The translations under genes and the position numbers were made by a program. 64,000 bases of DNA from Xestospongia bergquistia (taxonomy: Eukaryota > Porifera > Demospongiae > Haplosclerida > Petrosiidae), in NCBI GenBank assembly GCA_963965975.1, contig OZ014417.1, forward strand, positions 7,002,821 through 7,066,820. The letters are read 5' to 3'. Within the stretch, counting starts at the first letter, position 1. Every line of letters starts with the position of its first letter. Positions 38,206 to 51,490 of this stretch are shown one piece after another. Under the pieces are notes generated by a model that saw only the letters and a program-made list of their open reading frames with translations, had not been told where the DNA came from and made no database searches.

Positions 38206-38759
38206 ATACAATACAAATACAATACAATATATACATGTTCACCTCCTTAGAAATAAAGGTGACGTTAAAGGTAAGGTGACATCATTGGGAAAGAGTGTGT
38301 CACTCATATATGATCTGTGGGACAGCTGCATTAAAAATAATAGCTATAAGTAGGTGTTCTGGGTGAATTGATTGTTCATGTACATATAGCAGGATGCTTA
38401 GATACATACCTTTATAGTTGATCAGGAGATTTAGAAAAACTGGGAAGTAATCCAATTGATAAACGCATCTTATTATTATTTATTATACAGTATGTTTGCA
38501 GGAGTTAAATACTCTACAAAGAAAAAAAATCAAGTGGTTCTTTACCTGTGGTTAATGTATTTTTCATTTTAGTAGAGAAAAGAGCTCTTTTAATGATGGT
38601 TCAGTTAGGAGAATCTATATTATTCCAATTTCAAATAACAAGAATGACTTGTGAAGGTAAGTGTATTCATGTTCAATCAACAATTCTAATTTTAATATCA
38701 CCATTTTTATCACTGTGATGTGTGGTCTTTACTATCATAGAGAGACATAGTACACATCA
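38206..38759. other. Spacer with exon-like traces
   Basis: Flank text of type B units (GGTAAGGTGACATCATTGGG) and a block near 38575-38655 (AGAAAAGAGCTCTTTTAA, TTCCAATTTCAAATAACA) also present near 16800-16890. No readable protein. Confidence 0.5.
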
Positions 38760-39891
38760 CCACCTATTAATTTGTGAAATCACTAGAATCCTCTGTACAG
38801 TTACAGTAGGAATATAATATCAACATAATAAAATATGCTTTCAGTTTCAATGTATTCACTGTACACTGTGATAACTGTGAAGAATAACAGAACTATTGTC
38901 ATATATGATAACAATACTGTTAATACATTTATTACTGGTCTATCTATTACCTAATACTACATACACATGTTGTGTATTAACAGTAATATTTTATGGAGAG
39001 AGTGAATCAGATGTCAGAATATCATGTCCACAAATGGTAAAAAGTAAGTTTTATGATATAATTAAGTACTGTGTTCCTCTTCATCAGGTACTGACACTGA
39101 TTATACCAGTAACATGTCATCTCTTACTAAATATTATATCATGGATTGATGGTTTATTTGTATATATGGTTAGTAACAATGGTAGGTTATATAGATAAAG
39201 TTTGTATTGAGAATTGCATTAAATTTAAAGAATCTAATGAACAGTGTTGACATGCTGATTTACCTTTGGATACATCTGTATATTTCTCACAAGATACAAT
39301 ATATATTGATAAAACCATTGACCAATCCAGTATTACCTTTAATAATAATAAGATTGATAATGCAAAGAAAAAACGGAGTGAGTTTAATATAAGTTACTTG
39401 CTTTTTGTTTCTCAAATTATTTAGAATTTGTGACAATTATTGTTTGAGTATTACATTGTATTCTGTTTACACAGGTAGTAGTGGTACATCTACTAGTGGT
39501 GGTCAGTGGGTAGGTAGTATACTGGTGGGCATGGTAAGTGGTGTTCTTGTAATGATGATGGTGTGGGTGACAGTGACAATAGTCAGGGGAAAGAAGACTA
39601 ATGCAAAAATTATTAAAGATGGGTAAATCTAAGCATGATTCTATAGTGATACATTTTGTGAACTTTTTCAGATCAAATGATGATGGTCACCAACTAAACA
39701 ATGGAACCCTCAGTAATCCTACATATGAACAAATCAATGTGCAAAATTCACAATCCAACAGTAACTATCAAGGCAGGGATCTTATCGAGACTCCTTACTT
39801 AGTTCCCATTAAAGTCAAGTCTAATACATTGACTAATACATCTACGTTACAAGTTAATGACACTAGTGGTGTTGTTCCTTCTTTCATTTAA
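38760..39891 (+). pseudogene. Divergent FN3 relic followed by type A TM and tail exons
   Basis: A divergent FN3 (about 38785-39045) has TAG at the core tryptophan and a broken middle. A TM exon follows an acceptor near 39474 (SSGTSTSGGQWVG, then ILVGMVSGVLVMMMVW, VRGKKTNAK), and a tail exon at about 39671-39891 (RSNDDGHQLN, NPTYEQI, TPYLVPI). The tail stops at TTTCATTTAACAAG, where relatives read TTTATCAAGA, so the YSLA and YNQL parts downstream are untranslated although still recognisable to 39975. No SRCR exons. The TM and tail pair is well preserved and closest to the 43.7-kb gene. Confidence 0.7.
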
Positions 39892-40951
39892 CAAGACAGT
39901 GTTCAAATGGAAGGAGTACTTTCATTAGCTGATGATCAATAGACTGGACCAAATTTGTACAATCAATTTCAAAAACTGATCAGGGTTAAACGAGTCAAAT
40001 AGATTACATTTGCATCATATATTATAGTTGTGTATGTGTTTTGATACAATACTAGTGTATTATAACTAATTTTATAGTTTTTTGTGTATTTCTATCATGT
40101 ACCAAAGCAGTGCTCCAAGAGTAACAAAAACTAGATGAATAGAAGAGTATGTGGGTTGTTATAAATGGTAATTGAAAGTAATAAAATATAACAAATGGTT
40201 GAGTATAGGTTAGAAACCTTACCTGAGGTTCTCAATTGAATATATAAGTAATCATTGTTGCTTTTGTCTTTATAACACTTCCCTAAATTATTGCTCATGC
40301 TGTAGTGGCATCAAATAATGAGTTACTGCACAATGTTGTAAGACTAAGATAAAGTAAGCAAAATTTATTTAAACACAAAATTATATAGCAATAAAAATCA
40401 AGGAACAATCAGTTTGTTAACAGATGGAACTGATACATATACTTATACTATTGTTCAATCAAATAACACATTTACTATATATTCTAATGGAAATGGACAC
40501 ATAGAAATAAGGTAAAGAATTGATGCTTGCATGAATGATATCCTTACTTCTTATATTGCTTCAGCATCCATACTAGTAAAAGTGATACTGTATATGTACA
40601 TTTTAATGACTTAAGACATACTTTGCATGCACAATAAATACCTCCTTCCTCTCAATCTCATGCATATATTCCCACTCCAATATTGTTCATTCATACACAT
40701 AAGTATCCATTTGATAAAGTCTACAACATAATATGTGTATTTATATAACATAGAACACTACTCATGACCTTGAATCATCTGAGTTTGTTGACTGATTATA
40801 CTAAATGTACATAAAGGGAGTAATTGATTTGTGTAGTCATCCTACCTATAAACATATATATGTGACTACAGTGTATACTGTGACTACAATGTGTATATGT
40901 GATTAAAGTTGATGAAGTACATAAAGATAAAATTTGAAAGCGAATATTATC
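39892..40951. other. Spacer before the 41-kb receptor
   Basis: 3' flank type shared with 5831-6090 and 53944-54300, then subfamily III upstream text with GTGACTACAGTGTATACTGTGACTAC (about 40861-40890). No gene seen. Confidence 0.6.
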
Positions 40952-42581
40952 ATGTTTCTCTGTCTACTAATTTACCTGCTGCCAAAAGGTATAGTTGCTG
41001 TGATTAATTTGAAGTTACATATGTAAATATTTTGTAAATTAGTACTGGCAAACAGTTGCTCTAATGATGGAGATCTTAGATTCAATCCATCAAACAGTCG
41101 TATATTACAGATCTGTACTGAAAACAAATGGAGTGACATTTGTGCTAAACAAAGGTTCTAATCAATGGGGTAGAAATGAAGCTAGAGTGGCTTGTTATCA
41201 AATGGGAATGGTATGGAAAGAAGGATCAGGTATTAACTGATTTGGTATTAAATTAATTCCCTTCTTCTACTCTGATATAGAATTAAAAGTTACTGGCCCA
41301 GCATATCATACATATTTAGTGTTATTTAAAAAATTTTCATGCTCTGGCACAGAAGAGAAACATATAAATTGCTCAACTATTCGTGTTGAAAGTAATGAGA
41401 TTTCCAGTTATGATTGCTTCTATCAACCAACTGTTCACTACTATGCAGCAATAGACTGCATCCCAGGTGTGTATTGTATTAGACCAATATACTCCTAATG
41501 TTATGTAATATTTAATTTTCTAGCTAGTTGTAAGTCTGGAGATCTATCATTAGAAGACAAAGTTCTAAGAATCTGTGCATTTAGACAATGGCACACGTTC
41601 TGTGGTAATACTTGGACATTAGTTCAGGCGAAAGTAGCTTGTACACAACTTGGAAGAAATCCAATAGGTATAATAGCTTAGCACATACATAGGCATTGTG
41701 TAATGTACATCTTTATTGTGACGACTTTTGCAACATACATTAGGAGCTAAATATATACTTGTTTCTGAGAAAGGTTCAACTCCTGTGTTTAATACTTACT
41801 ATCAGTGTAATGGAAAAGAAAACAGTTTTGAACAATGCCTAGAGAATCAATTTTCAGACTGTGATAAAACTTCCTTAAAGGCAGGACTTATTTGTGGAGG
41901 TATAACAAAATACTGAGTAATAGCTATATTTCATTGTCCGATATATAGAAAGCCCTTCTAGGAATATACTCGTTGATGCATTAAATTTATCATCAGTACA
42001 AATACAATGGGACTACAATATGACAAATGATACAGTACATTTTAATGTTTACTGTACTACTATTTTAAACAACAACAAAGTACGAGATATTCTAAGACAG
42101 TATTATATAATGATAACAATACTGTTAATACATCTATTACTGGTCTATTGCCTAATACTACATACACATGTTGTGTATTAGCAGTAACATCATATGGAGA
42201 GAGTGAACTAGTATGTCAAAATATCACTACTACTAATATATCAAGTAATTAATATTATGTTTACACGTAAATCAGTTGATCTATCTCATCTGTTCTCCTA
42301 CAATGACAGTGTATATTAATTCAACTACAAATGCTGATACAACTACTACATTTACATTAATTAGTGGTATAGTTACCAGTATTATTACTAGTAGTATTAT
42401 TACTGCTATTACAATGACAGGAATGTTCTTGTACTGTCAAAGATCTATAAAGAATAAAGTAAAATCCACTACCGCAGATGTAGTGCCTCCTGCAATCTAT
42501 GATGAACTTAATGTAACTCACAATTCTGATTTCCCAGTATCTGATAATCCAGCTTATAGTCCACATGTAATTAAAACATAA
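40952..42581 (+). pseudogene. Subfamily III SRCR-SRCR-FN3 receptor, type B end, damaged
   Basis: Exons: signal 40952-40988 (MFLCLLIYLLPK); SRCR1 41043-41229 and 41281-41466; SRCR2 41524-41667 and 41744-41899; FN3 41949-42244; type B TM/tail to 42581. Damage: a one-base gain in SRCR1 (AAACAAAGGTTC for AAACCAGGCTC) leads to a stop; FN3 has an insertion at the CAA run (ACTATTTTAAACAAC) and shifts frame; and the type B acceptor region is shortened so the phase no longer fits. The tail differs from other type B tails: AIYDELNVTH gives a YxxL motif, and it ends NPAYSPHVIKT. SRCR2 is fully intact. Pseudogene, or a gene with sequence errors. Confidence 0.8.
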
Positions 42582-43658
42582 CTGTTTTATTGTTATATGT
42601 ACTTAATTCTCAATTGTTGCGCTGAATGATTTTGTTATTATGTTATTAACATGTTATCATGTCATTCCTTGATCATGGGCAAAACTTTTTACACTATTAT
42701 TTTAATTTATTTGTTTAGTCATTGTGTTGTTTACATTTATTACAAGCTCACTTTCCATAAAATGGTGACATTATTGATAAAATAACATTAGTTGGAAGGG
42801 GTGCGGCACTTGCACATAATCTGTCGGATAATTGCTGGTGGTTACAATTAGTTAATTTCATTTTCCATTGAATGCAATACAATCAATATAAATATAAAAT
42901 TGCTAGAAGAAAACTGTGTTGTATTTAAACAATCAAACATGCTCATTTATCTGAGTATTATATATGATATTTGATTAATAAAGAAAATGAGTTAGTACAA
43001 TTTTTTCTACAATTATTATAATTTTCATTGCTGTATTCACATAATGACACTCAATAATGTAAATAAGACAATATGATTATGACTTATATCACACTTCCTT
43101 GATATGCACAAACAAATTTATTATCTAAATCTCTATTAATGATCACAAAAGTCATAAGTACATTTTTAACAACTTTAGGCATACACAGTATATATTCAAT
43201 CTCATGCATAAATTCCTATTCCAATGAGTCTTGTTCATATCATACACATATATCCAATGGATAAAGTCTACAACACAATATGTGTATTTATACAACATAA
43301 AAGACTACTTATGGCATTGAATCAACTGAGATTGTCACAAGGGTTAATGTTCAGTAGTTGTTTCCCCTTGAATCAACTGAGTCTGTTGATAGATTACCCC
43401 ACATGTACACAATGGTTTAATGTTCAATAGTCAATTTCCCTTGAAGCAATCAAGTTTGTTGACAGATCATCCCACATGTACACAATGGGTTAATGTTCAG
43501 TAGTTGGTTTTGTTTAGTTGTCCTACCTGTACATGTATATATGTGACTACAATATATACTGTGACTAGTGTATATTGTGACTAGTGTATACTGTGACTAG
43601 TGTATACTGTGACTACAATTGATAAACTATATAGAGATAGAAGTTAAAAGGAAAGATT
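42582..43658. other. Spacer before the 43.7-kb receptor
   Basis: Type B 3' flank, then subfamily III upstream text. A minisatellite lies in its last 120 bases (separate entry). No gene seen. Confidence 0.6.
43541..43618. repeat. Promoter-proximal minisatellite, TGTGACTAGTGTATAC unit
   Basis: Four to five copies of a unit close to GTGACTAGTGTATACT just upstream of the start codon at 43659. Single or double copies of the same motif lie at the same position before the subfamily III genes at 40952, 48573 and 54773. Confidence 0.75.
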
Positions 43659-45612
43659 ATGATATTTCTCTGTCTACTCATTTATCTGCTGCCAGAAGGT
43701 ATAGTCATTGAAAATTACATATTCCAGTTTGGATATTCATATTTATATATAACTGTTAGTACTAGCAAAGAATAGCTCTAATGATGGAGATCTTAGATTC
43801 AATCCATTAAACAGTCGTATACTACAGATCTGTACTGAAAACAAATGGAGTGACATTTGTGCTAAACCAGGCTCTAATCAATGGGGTAAAAATGAAGCTA
43901 GAGTGGCTTGTTATCAAATGGGAATGGTATGGAAAGAAGGATCAGGTATTAACTGTTTTGGTATTAAAATTAATTCTCTTCTTCTACACTGACATAGAAT
44001 TGAAAGTTACGGGCCCATCATATCAAACTTATTTAGTGTTTTTTAAAAATTTTTCATGCTCTGGCACAGAAGAGAAACTTATAAATTGCTCAACTATCCA
44101 TGTTGAAAAGAATGAGATTTCCAGTTATGATTGCTTCTATCAACCAACTGTTTACTACTATGCAACAATAGACTGCATCCCAGGTATATATTGCATTAAA
44201 CCAAAATACTCCTAATGTTTGTAATAATATTTTAACTAGCTAGTTGTAAACCTGGAAATCTATCCCTGGAAAACAAAGTTCTAAAAATCTGTGAATTTGA
44301 ACAATGGCATACACTCTGTGGTAATACTTGGACATTAGCTCAGGCAAAAGTAGCTTGTAGACAACTGGGAAGAAATCCAATTGGTATGATGGTTAACAAG
44401 TAGTCTCACCAAATAAAAAGGCATTGCATAGTATATGGTAATCTTTTGCAATCTACTTTAGGAGCTAAATATATACTTGTTTCTGATAAAGAATCTAGTC
44501 CTGTGGTTAGCACTTACTATAAATGTAATGGAAGAGAAAACAGTTTTGAACAATGCCTAGAGAATCAATTTTCAGACTGTGATAAAACTTCCTTAAAGGC
44601 AGGACTTATTTGTGGAGGTATAACAAAATACTGAGTAATAGCTATATTTCATTGTCTTATATATAGAAAGCCCTTCTAGGAATATACTCATTGATATATT
44701 AAATTTATCATCAGTACAAATACAATGGGAGTACAATATGACAAATGATACAGTACATTTTAATATTTACTGTACTACTATAAAACAACAACAACAACAA
44801 CAGCAGCAACAATACACAAGATTTTCTAAGACAGTATCATATAATGATAACAATACTGTTAATACATCTATTATTGGTCTATTACCTAATACTACATACA
44901 CATGTTGTGTATTAACAGTAACATCATATGGAGAGAGTGAACCAGTATGTCAAAATATCACTACTAGTAATGTAACAAGTGAGTGTATTTATCATAATTA
45001 TAAGTGTATTAGAACAGAACAAATTTATATATCTATTGTAGTGTAAAAATCTTAATTAATCCAACAAGTACATCATTATGTACTGTTCATTTTTTTAAAA
45101 TGATTGTTTACTTAATAATGTTTGGATGATCTTACTCTGTTTACACAGGTAGTAGTGGTACATCTACTAGTGGTGGTCAATGGATTGGTGGTATACTGGT
45201 GGGTGTGGTAAGTGGTGTTCTTGTGGTGGTGACAGTGTGGGTGATAGTGACAATAGTTAGGAAAAAAAAGATTGATACAAAAAATATTGAAGATAGGTAA
45301 TATAAGGATAATTCTATAGTAATACATTTTGTGGACATTTTCAGATCACATGATGATAGTCAACAACAAAACATGGGAACCCTCAGTAATCCTACATACG
45401 AACAAAACAACATTTCAAGTACCCAATCCAACAGTAATTATCAAAGCAAGGACCCTATTGAGACTCCATACTCAATTCCTATTAAAGTCAAGTTTAATAC
45501 ATCGACTAATACATGTACTTTACAAGTTAATGATACCAGTGATGTTGTTCCTTCATTCATTTATCAAGATGATCTTCAAAAGGAAGGAGTATGCTCATTA
45601 GCTGATGATTAG
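43659..45612 (+). CDS. SRCR-SRCR-FN3-TM receptor, subfamily III, poly-Q FN3, short tail
   Basis: Exons: 43659-43698 signal peptide (MIFLCLLIYLLPE); 43760-43945 and 43998-44183 SRCR1; 44240-44383 and 44462-44617 SRCR2; 44667-44978 FN3; 45149-45296 TM (GGILVGVVSGVLVVVTVW); 45345-45612 tail. All join in frame. The first SRCR1 cysteine is serine (AKNSSNDG for ANNCSNDG). The FN3 CAA run is expanded to about nine glutamines. The linker is very short (SSSGTSTSGG). The tail has NPTYEQN and TPYSIPI, but YSLA is CSLA, and a TAG follows LADD where relatives have CAG, so the terminal YNQL is absent. Readable as a complete gene whose two last tyrosine sites are gone. Confidence 0.87.
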
Positions 45613-46369
45613 CAGACTGAAGAAAGTCTGTACAATCAGCTCCAAAAAACGAGTCAAGTAGATAATGTTTGTGTATTTTTTTCTTATATAATAGTTCTGT
45701 ATGTGCTTTGATAAAATACTTGTGCATTAAAACTAATTTTGTAATTTTTTGTGCATGTAGTATTTGGATGGTCTACCAAAGCAGTACCACAATAGTAACG
45801 AAAATGTGTGAATAGATGAATGGAAGAGGAAGTGGGTTGGTGCATGTATAAATGATAACTGAAAATAATAGAATACTATAAATGGCTAATTGTAGGTTAG
45901 AAACTTGATGTTCTCAATGAATATATACGTAGTTAATATTGCTTATGTCGTTATAATACTTTCCTAAATTATGGCTCATGCTTGTAGTGACATTTCAAGG
46001 CAAACAATGAGGCACTGCAATGTATTGTTAGACTAGGATAAAGTAAGTAAAGTTTATTTGAGTGGGTATATTATTTCTATTATAGCTAATATTGTGTGCA
46101 TAATCTACCCTATACCTGTCATGTCTGTCTAACATCATTTATTAAAATATATCATCATTGCCTTTAAATATTCCTTCCTTAAACATAGCTTCCTCTCACA
46201 GTGATACAAGTAATAACATCCTGTTATGTTTTAAAATTATCAAGACCAATAAGAACGTATCTATCAAACATTTCATAAGTTTAATTTTAACTTTCATACT
46301 ATACTTCAGAAACTGAAAACAACAACAACAATAGAGTAATGTGTATTCTAATATAGTATTAGAAAACAA
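45613..46369. other. Spacer
   Basis: Remaining out-of-use tail end (to about 45650) and the common 3' flank (TACCAAAGCAGTACCACAATAG). No gene seen. Confidence 0.6.
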
Positions 46370-47423
46370 TAACAGTACTGTTAATACATCTATTACAAGT
46401 CTAATACTACATACACATGTTGTGTATTAACAATAACATCATATGGAGAGAGCGAATAAGTATGTAGCTCCTGGTGTAATGGTAGGTGTGGTAAGTGGTG
46501 TTTTTATTATGTTGAGCAGTGATTAGGAAAAAGAGAAGAAACACTAATATGCAAAAAAATGATGACATATTCATCAGTTTACATCAGTAAATAGTCCTTC
46601 TAAAATCTACTGGTTCAGTTACTGAATTCATCATTAGTACAAATACAATGGATTTGTAATATGACAAATGACACAGTTCATTTTAATGTTTACTCTACCA
46701 CTATAAAAATACAACAGAGTAGTTTATATTCTAAGACAGTATTATATAATAATAACAATACTGTTAACACATCTATTACTGGTCTATTACCTAATACTAC
46801 ATACACGTGTTGTGTATTAACAGTAACATCATATGGAGAGAGTGAACCAGTATGTGAAAATATTGCTACTACTAAAGTAGCAAGTGAGTGTATTTTAAAA
46901 TTTGTTTATACTTGGCTGAATTATTTGATATATTTATTATTTTAATGTAATGATCTTGTTTACTTTTAAAGATAGCATTAGCTATCATTTCATTGATGTA
47001 TCTATTAGTGTTGTGATAACTGTCACTCAGTCTGTTAGTCAAACAATTGAGTATACATTACATCATTATATGTACTGTTTGTTTTTCCTAAATTTTATTG
47101 ACTCTTACAAATCACAAGATGATAGGAACCAATTAAACATCAGGCCCTCAGTAATCCTAAATATGAACAAACCATCATCCATAGCACACTATCCAATAGA
47201 AATTCTAAATGCACAGACCTAAACTTTCCTGAGGAAATGTAAAGTACAATGACTAGTAATTCACAAGTCAATGATACCAGTGGTGATGTTTGTTATTGTA
47301 TTTATCAAGATGATGTTCAAATGGAAGGAGTATACTCATTAGTTGATGATGAACAAGTTAGAGAAATTTTATATAATCATCTCCATGGCCAGAAGAATAG
47401 AGGAGAAACATGCGAAAATTAAT
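46370..47423 (+). pseudogene. Receptor remnants: two FN3 pieces, TM trace, tail
   Basis: A broken FN3 end (46370-46460) is fused to a TM trace (GVMVGVVSGVFIM-like, about 46468-46540). Then comes an FN3 exon of about 46594-46882 with a shifted start and TGGATTTGTAAT at the QWNYN position, a linker exon trace (46972-47060), and a tail (about 47115-47423) without a TM. The tail keeps QVNDTSGDV and VYSLVDDEQ but is frame-broken. Relic. Confidence 0.75.
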
Positions 47424-48572
47424 TGAGACAATCAAATATCAATGTTTAAATCTATTTAGTTTTAATAGATGAATAGCTCATTCTTATGTATGTAATACTA
47501 CTACAAGTTTGATTTTAAAGTATGCATTTGATAAATTTTACATAGTAACTATTAGTAGTAGTCCACAAGCATTGAATGGATGGATGGATTCTAGTAGATA
47601 CATCACTTGGATCTGCCATTGATTAGATCACACATTTAGGAGCTGTATCATCTACTTACAATGTGAAGCATATTATTGATGTTAAGACTTTGAGCAGTGT
47701 TATTTCATTGTCTCCTATAGTTCTCTTAATATCATGAGTAACCAGAAATTACTTAAAATATCAAATAACATTTTAATTGAGACATAAACACATTACCTAT
47801 CTTTGGCCATCACACATCTGATATTCAAACGACTAAATCTACAACCACCAAATACACACAATGTAAGTTTGCTCATCTAAGTGAAATTAGTCTGTGCAAT
47901 AAGTCTATAGATCTAATATGGTCTTGAGTCAACTAACAAGTTTATTTTATTTCTATGAAGTGGGTGTTCAGTAATGACATTATACACCAATAAAATAAAC
48001 TGTACACGGATGGCTTGAATACATGTCACAGTCACATGTGCTGTAGATGTATATATCTGGGCAAGGAACTATTAATTGAAATGTGATAGAAGCTAAAGAA
48101 GCAGGCAGTCATCATTGTTTTATGTCTTTTGATTTATGCTTTACTCAGTCTTCTATTAGAAAGTAAATATCAGAAAAGAAGTAGATTGTGATTTTAGCTA
48201 TTAACATTTAGTGCTAGCAGACAATTGTTCTGATGATGGAGATCTTAGATTCAGTCCATTAAAAAAGTAGGTGCCTCCTTCCATTCTAATCTCATAAATA
48301 TTCTTATTCCGATATGTCCACACCACACACATCAATATCCAATTGATAAAGTCTATAGCTACAACATAATATGTGTATTTATACAACATAAAAGATTACT
48401 TATGGCCTTGAATCAACTGAGTTTGTTGATTAATTATCCCATACACATATACACAAAGAGAGTAATTGGTTTATGCAGTCATCCTACCTGTACATGTATA
48501 TATGTGACTACAGTGTATGCTGTGAAGTTGATAAAGTATATAGAGAGATAGAAGTTGAAAACAAAGATTATC
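47424..48572. other. Spacer with a 5' SRCR1 fragment
   Basis: Mostly featureless. At 48211-48270 lies the first third of a subfamily III SRCR1 exon (LADNCSDDGDLRFSPL), cut off and followed by the same upstream text that precedes the 48.6-kb gene, so a former gene start was lost here by recombination. Confidence 0.65.
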
Positions 48573-50475
48573 ATGTTTCTCTGTCTACTAATTTATCTGC
48601 TGCCAGAAGGTATAGTCATTGGAAATTACTTTGCAGTTATGGACATTTATATTTACATATAACTCTTAGTACTGGCAAACAATTGCTCTAATGATGGAGA
48701 TCTTAGATTTAGTCCATCAAACAGTCGTATATTACAGATCTGTACTCAAGACAAATGGAGTGACATTTGTGCTAATCCAGGCTCTAATCAATGGAGTGAA
48801 AATGAAGCTAGAGTGGCTTGTTATCAAATGGGAATGGTATGGAAAGAAGGATCAGGTATTAACTGTTTTTTATAAATGGAATTTATATTATATTTTATAT
48901 AGAATTGAAAGTTACGAAACCTTTTTCATATCAAGAGTATTTACCGTCAATTGAAAATTTTTCTTGCACTGGTATAGAAGAGAAACTCATAGAGTGCTCA
49001 ACAATCCCGGCTAGGGATAATTATGATTGCATCTATAAGCCTGGAAAATATAGCTATGCAACCATAGACTGCAGTATCCCTGGTATATACAATATCCCAA
49101 TAATATTTTAAATATACTAAGATTTATAGATACTTGTAAATTTGGAAGTATCTCATTAGAAGATAATATTTTAAAGATCTGTGTATTTGGTCAATGGCAC
49201 ACACTCTGTGGTAATACTTGGACATTAGCTCAGGCAAAAGTAACTTGTAGACAACTGGGAAGAAATCCAATTGGTATCATTATTATCATTATAATTGTAA
49301 TTATTATTTGAAAATTATTAGGAGCTAGAAACACATCTATTTCTAGTAATGGTTCGACTCCAGTACTCAATGCTTACTTCAAATGCAATGGAACAGAAAG
49401 AAATCTCAAATATTGTCTAGTGAGCCAGTTGTCTGATTGCTATACGAATTTATCAGTAGCAGGACTTACTTGTGGAGGTACATTCTAAGTGCCCAATTAA
49501 TTTTTAACTCACTATTATAGAGAACCCTTCCATAAATCTAATGGTTCAATCAGTGGACACATCATCAGTAAACATACTTTTGGAATATAATATGATAGAT
49601 GGCACAAGTCATTTTAATATTAACTGTACTACTATGAAACAACAACAACACCAGCAAGGCAGTTATTGTTATTCTAAGACAGTATTATATAATGATAACA
49701 ATACTGCTAATATATCTATTACTGGTCTATTACCTAATACTACATACACATGTTGTGTATTAGCAGTAACATTATACAGAGACAGTGAACCAGTATGTCG
49801 AAATATCACTACTGCTATTGATAAAGTAACAAGTGAGTATACTAATTTTTTTGTACTGTCCTTGTCTCTCAAAGCTATGATCATATTTTACACAGATGTG
49901 ACCTGCTCTCATATTACTGATATAGTAGTGTCAACTGTTCTCATCAAAACTGTTACTCCTGTTATAATATCTCAGTCTTGTACTTTCAGTTCAACATGTA
50001 TTCAAACACCTATTATGAGTAGTGACATGTTTCTTAGTGGTGGTCCATGGGCAGCTGGTGGTATAATGGTGGGTGTGGTGAGTGGTGTTTTTATTATGGT
50101 GATGATATGGGGATTAGTAACAGTGATTAAGAAAAAGAGAAGAAATACTTATACGAAAAGACATGATGAAAGGTAATTTCTTTACAATTCTTTTATTTAT
50201 TAAACACTTTTAGATCACATGATGAGTACCAGCTAAACATGGCAGCCCTTGAAAATCCCACATATGAGCAAACTATCATCCAAAGTACACAATCCAAAAG
50301 TACTTATCAAGGCACAGATCTTCCTGAAGACCAGTACTTAATTCCTGTTAATATAAAGTCAAAAACAATGACTAGTAATTCGCAAGTCAATAATTCCAGT
50401 GATGACGTTTCTTCTTTTGTTTATCAAGATGATGTTCAAATGGAAGGAGTATATTCATTACCTGATGATCAGTAG
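48573..50475 (+). CDS. SRCR-SRCR-FN3-TM receptor, subfamily III, truncated tail end
   Basis: Exons: 48573-48609 signal peptide (MFLCLLIYLLPE); 48670-48855 and 48903-49082 SRCR1; 49130-49273 and 49322-49477 SRCR2; 49521-49832 FN3; 49896-50172 linker/TM; 50214-50475 tail. All in frame. FN3 is unusual: NILLEYNM replaces the QIQWNYNM core, and QQQHQQGSYCYSK follows. The TM reads GGIMVGVVSGVFIMVMIW, then KKKRR. The tail has HDEYQLN, NPTYEQT, DQYLIPV and VYSLPDDQ, then a TAG (CAG elsewhere) so that the LYNQLQRN end, still visible after the stop, is not translated. The 63-base FN3/TM intron (49833-49895) has no stop in frame. Probably a working receptor. Confidence 0.9.
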
Positions 50476-51490
50476 ACTGGAGAAGGTCTGTACAATCAAT
50501 TACAAAGGAATTGAGAAGGAGACAACAACAAAATTACTGTCAGAAATCTTGATTTTTATTAAAAGATGTTATTTTATTATTGTAGATAATTAAGTATTAA
50601 GGTGACTTTTGCAAATTAGATTTTCACGCATATAATGTTCAACTATTACAAGACCTGTATGGATAAATAGATGAATAGAGGATCTATGTATGAATGGATG
50701 GATGGATTGATGGATAGATGGTTGGGCAAATGTACTACATAAGCATGTGTCTATTTGGTATAAAGATGAATAGAGGACAAATAGATAGAAAATGAATACA
50801 AGGAAAGCTTGATTCATAACAATTCACATTTCATAATGATGTATGTTATAACTGATCTGTTTACACAGACTAGCACATAACTACTACATTTTTGTAAATT
50901 CTAAGTTAATCAGTCAACAAGATGGCTTTCTCTCTTCTCTTTTGTTGCTGCCATGTTTCTCTATTTTATCATATTTAAATTTCTATTTATGGTCACATAA
51001 ATCATAATCGTATCAGTAACTAATGACTTTTTTATCTTAAGTATACACAGTTGGTGTTCAGTAATTGATATTTACTTTCAAACTGACTAATATGAATATT
51101 TTTTATCATTATAATATTATATCATGTAATGCTTATGCAATATTGTTTTTATTTAAGTCAGCAACTGCTTAGGACTTAAGGTGGAGAAGTTTATAAAAAA
51201 CAAGAGAGCCAACTCATCATGATCTCCAGTATCTTCATTTCAGATTCACATGATACTAACACTATTCCTTTAAGGATTCATTAACTGAATGATACTGTAA
51301 TTAATATATAATATGAACATTATAAAGTATATAGTCTTTGTCTATTTATGGTCATAAGTAAACCATTGCAGTTGATGATTTTGCTTTCACCCTGTATATT
51401 AAAAGTGATCAGTAACTGATGTTTGTTTTTGTTCTGAAGTGGCTTAGTGAAGCACAGTACACAGCTGAAGAAGCTAAAGGCAAGCAAGTT
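50476..51490. other. Spacer with GGAT-type tetranucleotide traces
   Basis: Imperfect GATGGATG runs near 50688-50725. Upstream text of the next gene shares CAGTAATTGATATTTACTTTCAAACTGACTAATAT with the 3212-4122 spacer. No gene seen. Confidence 0.6.
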
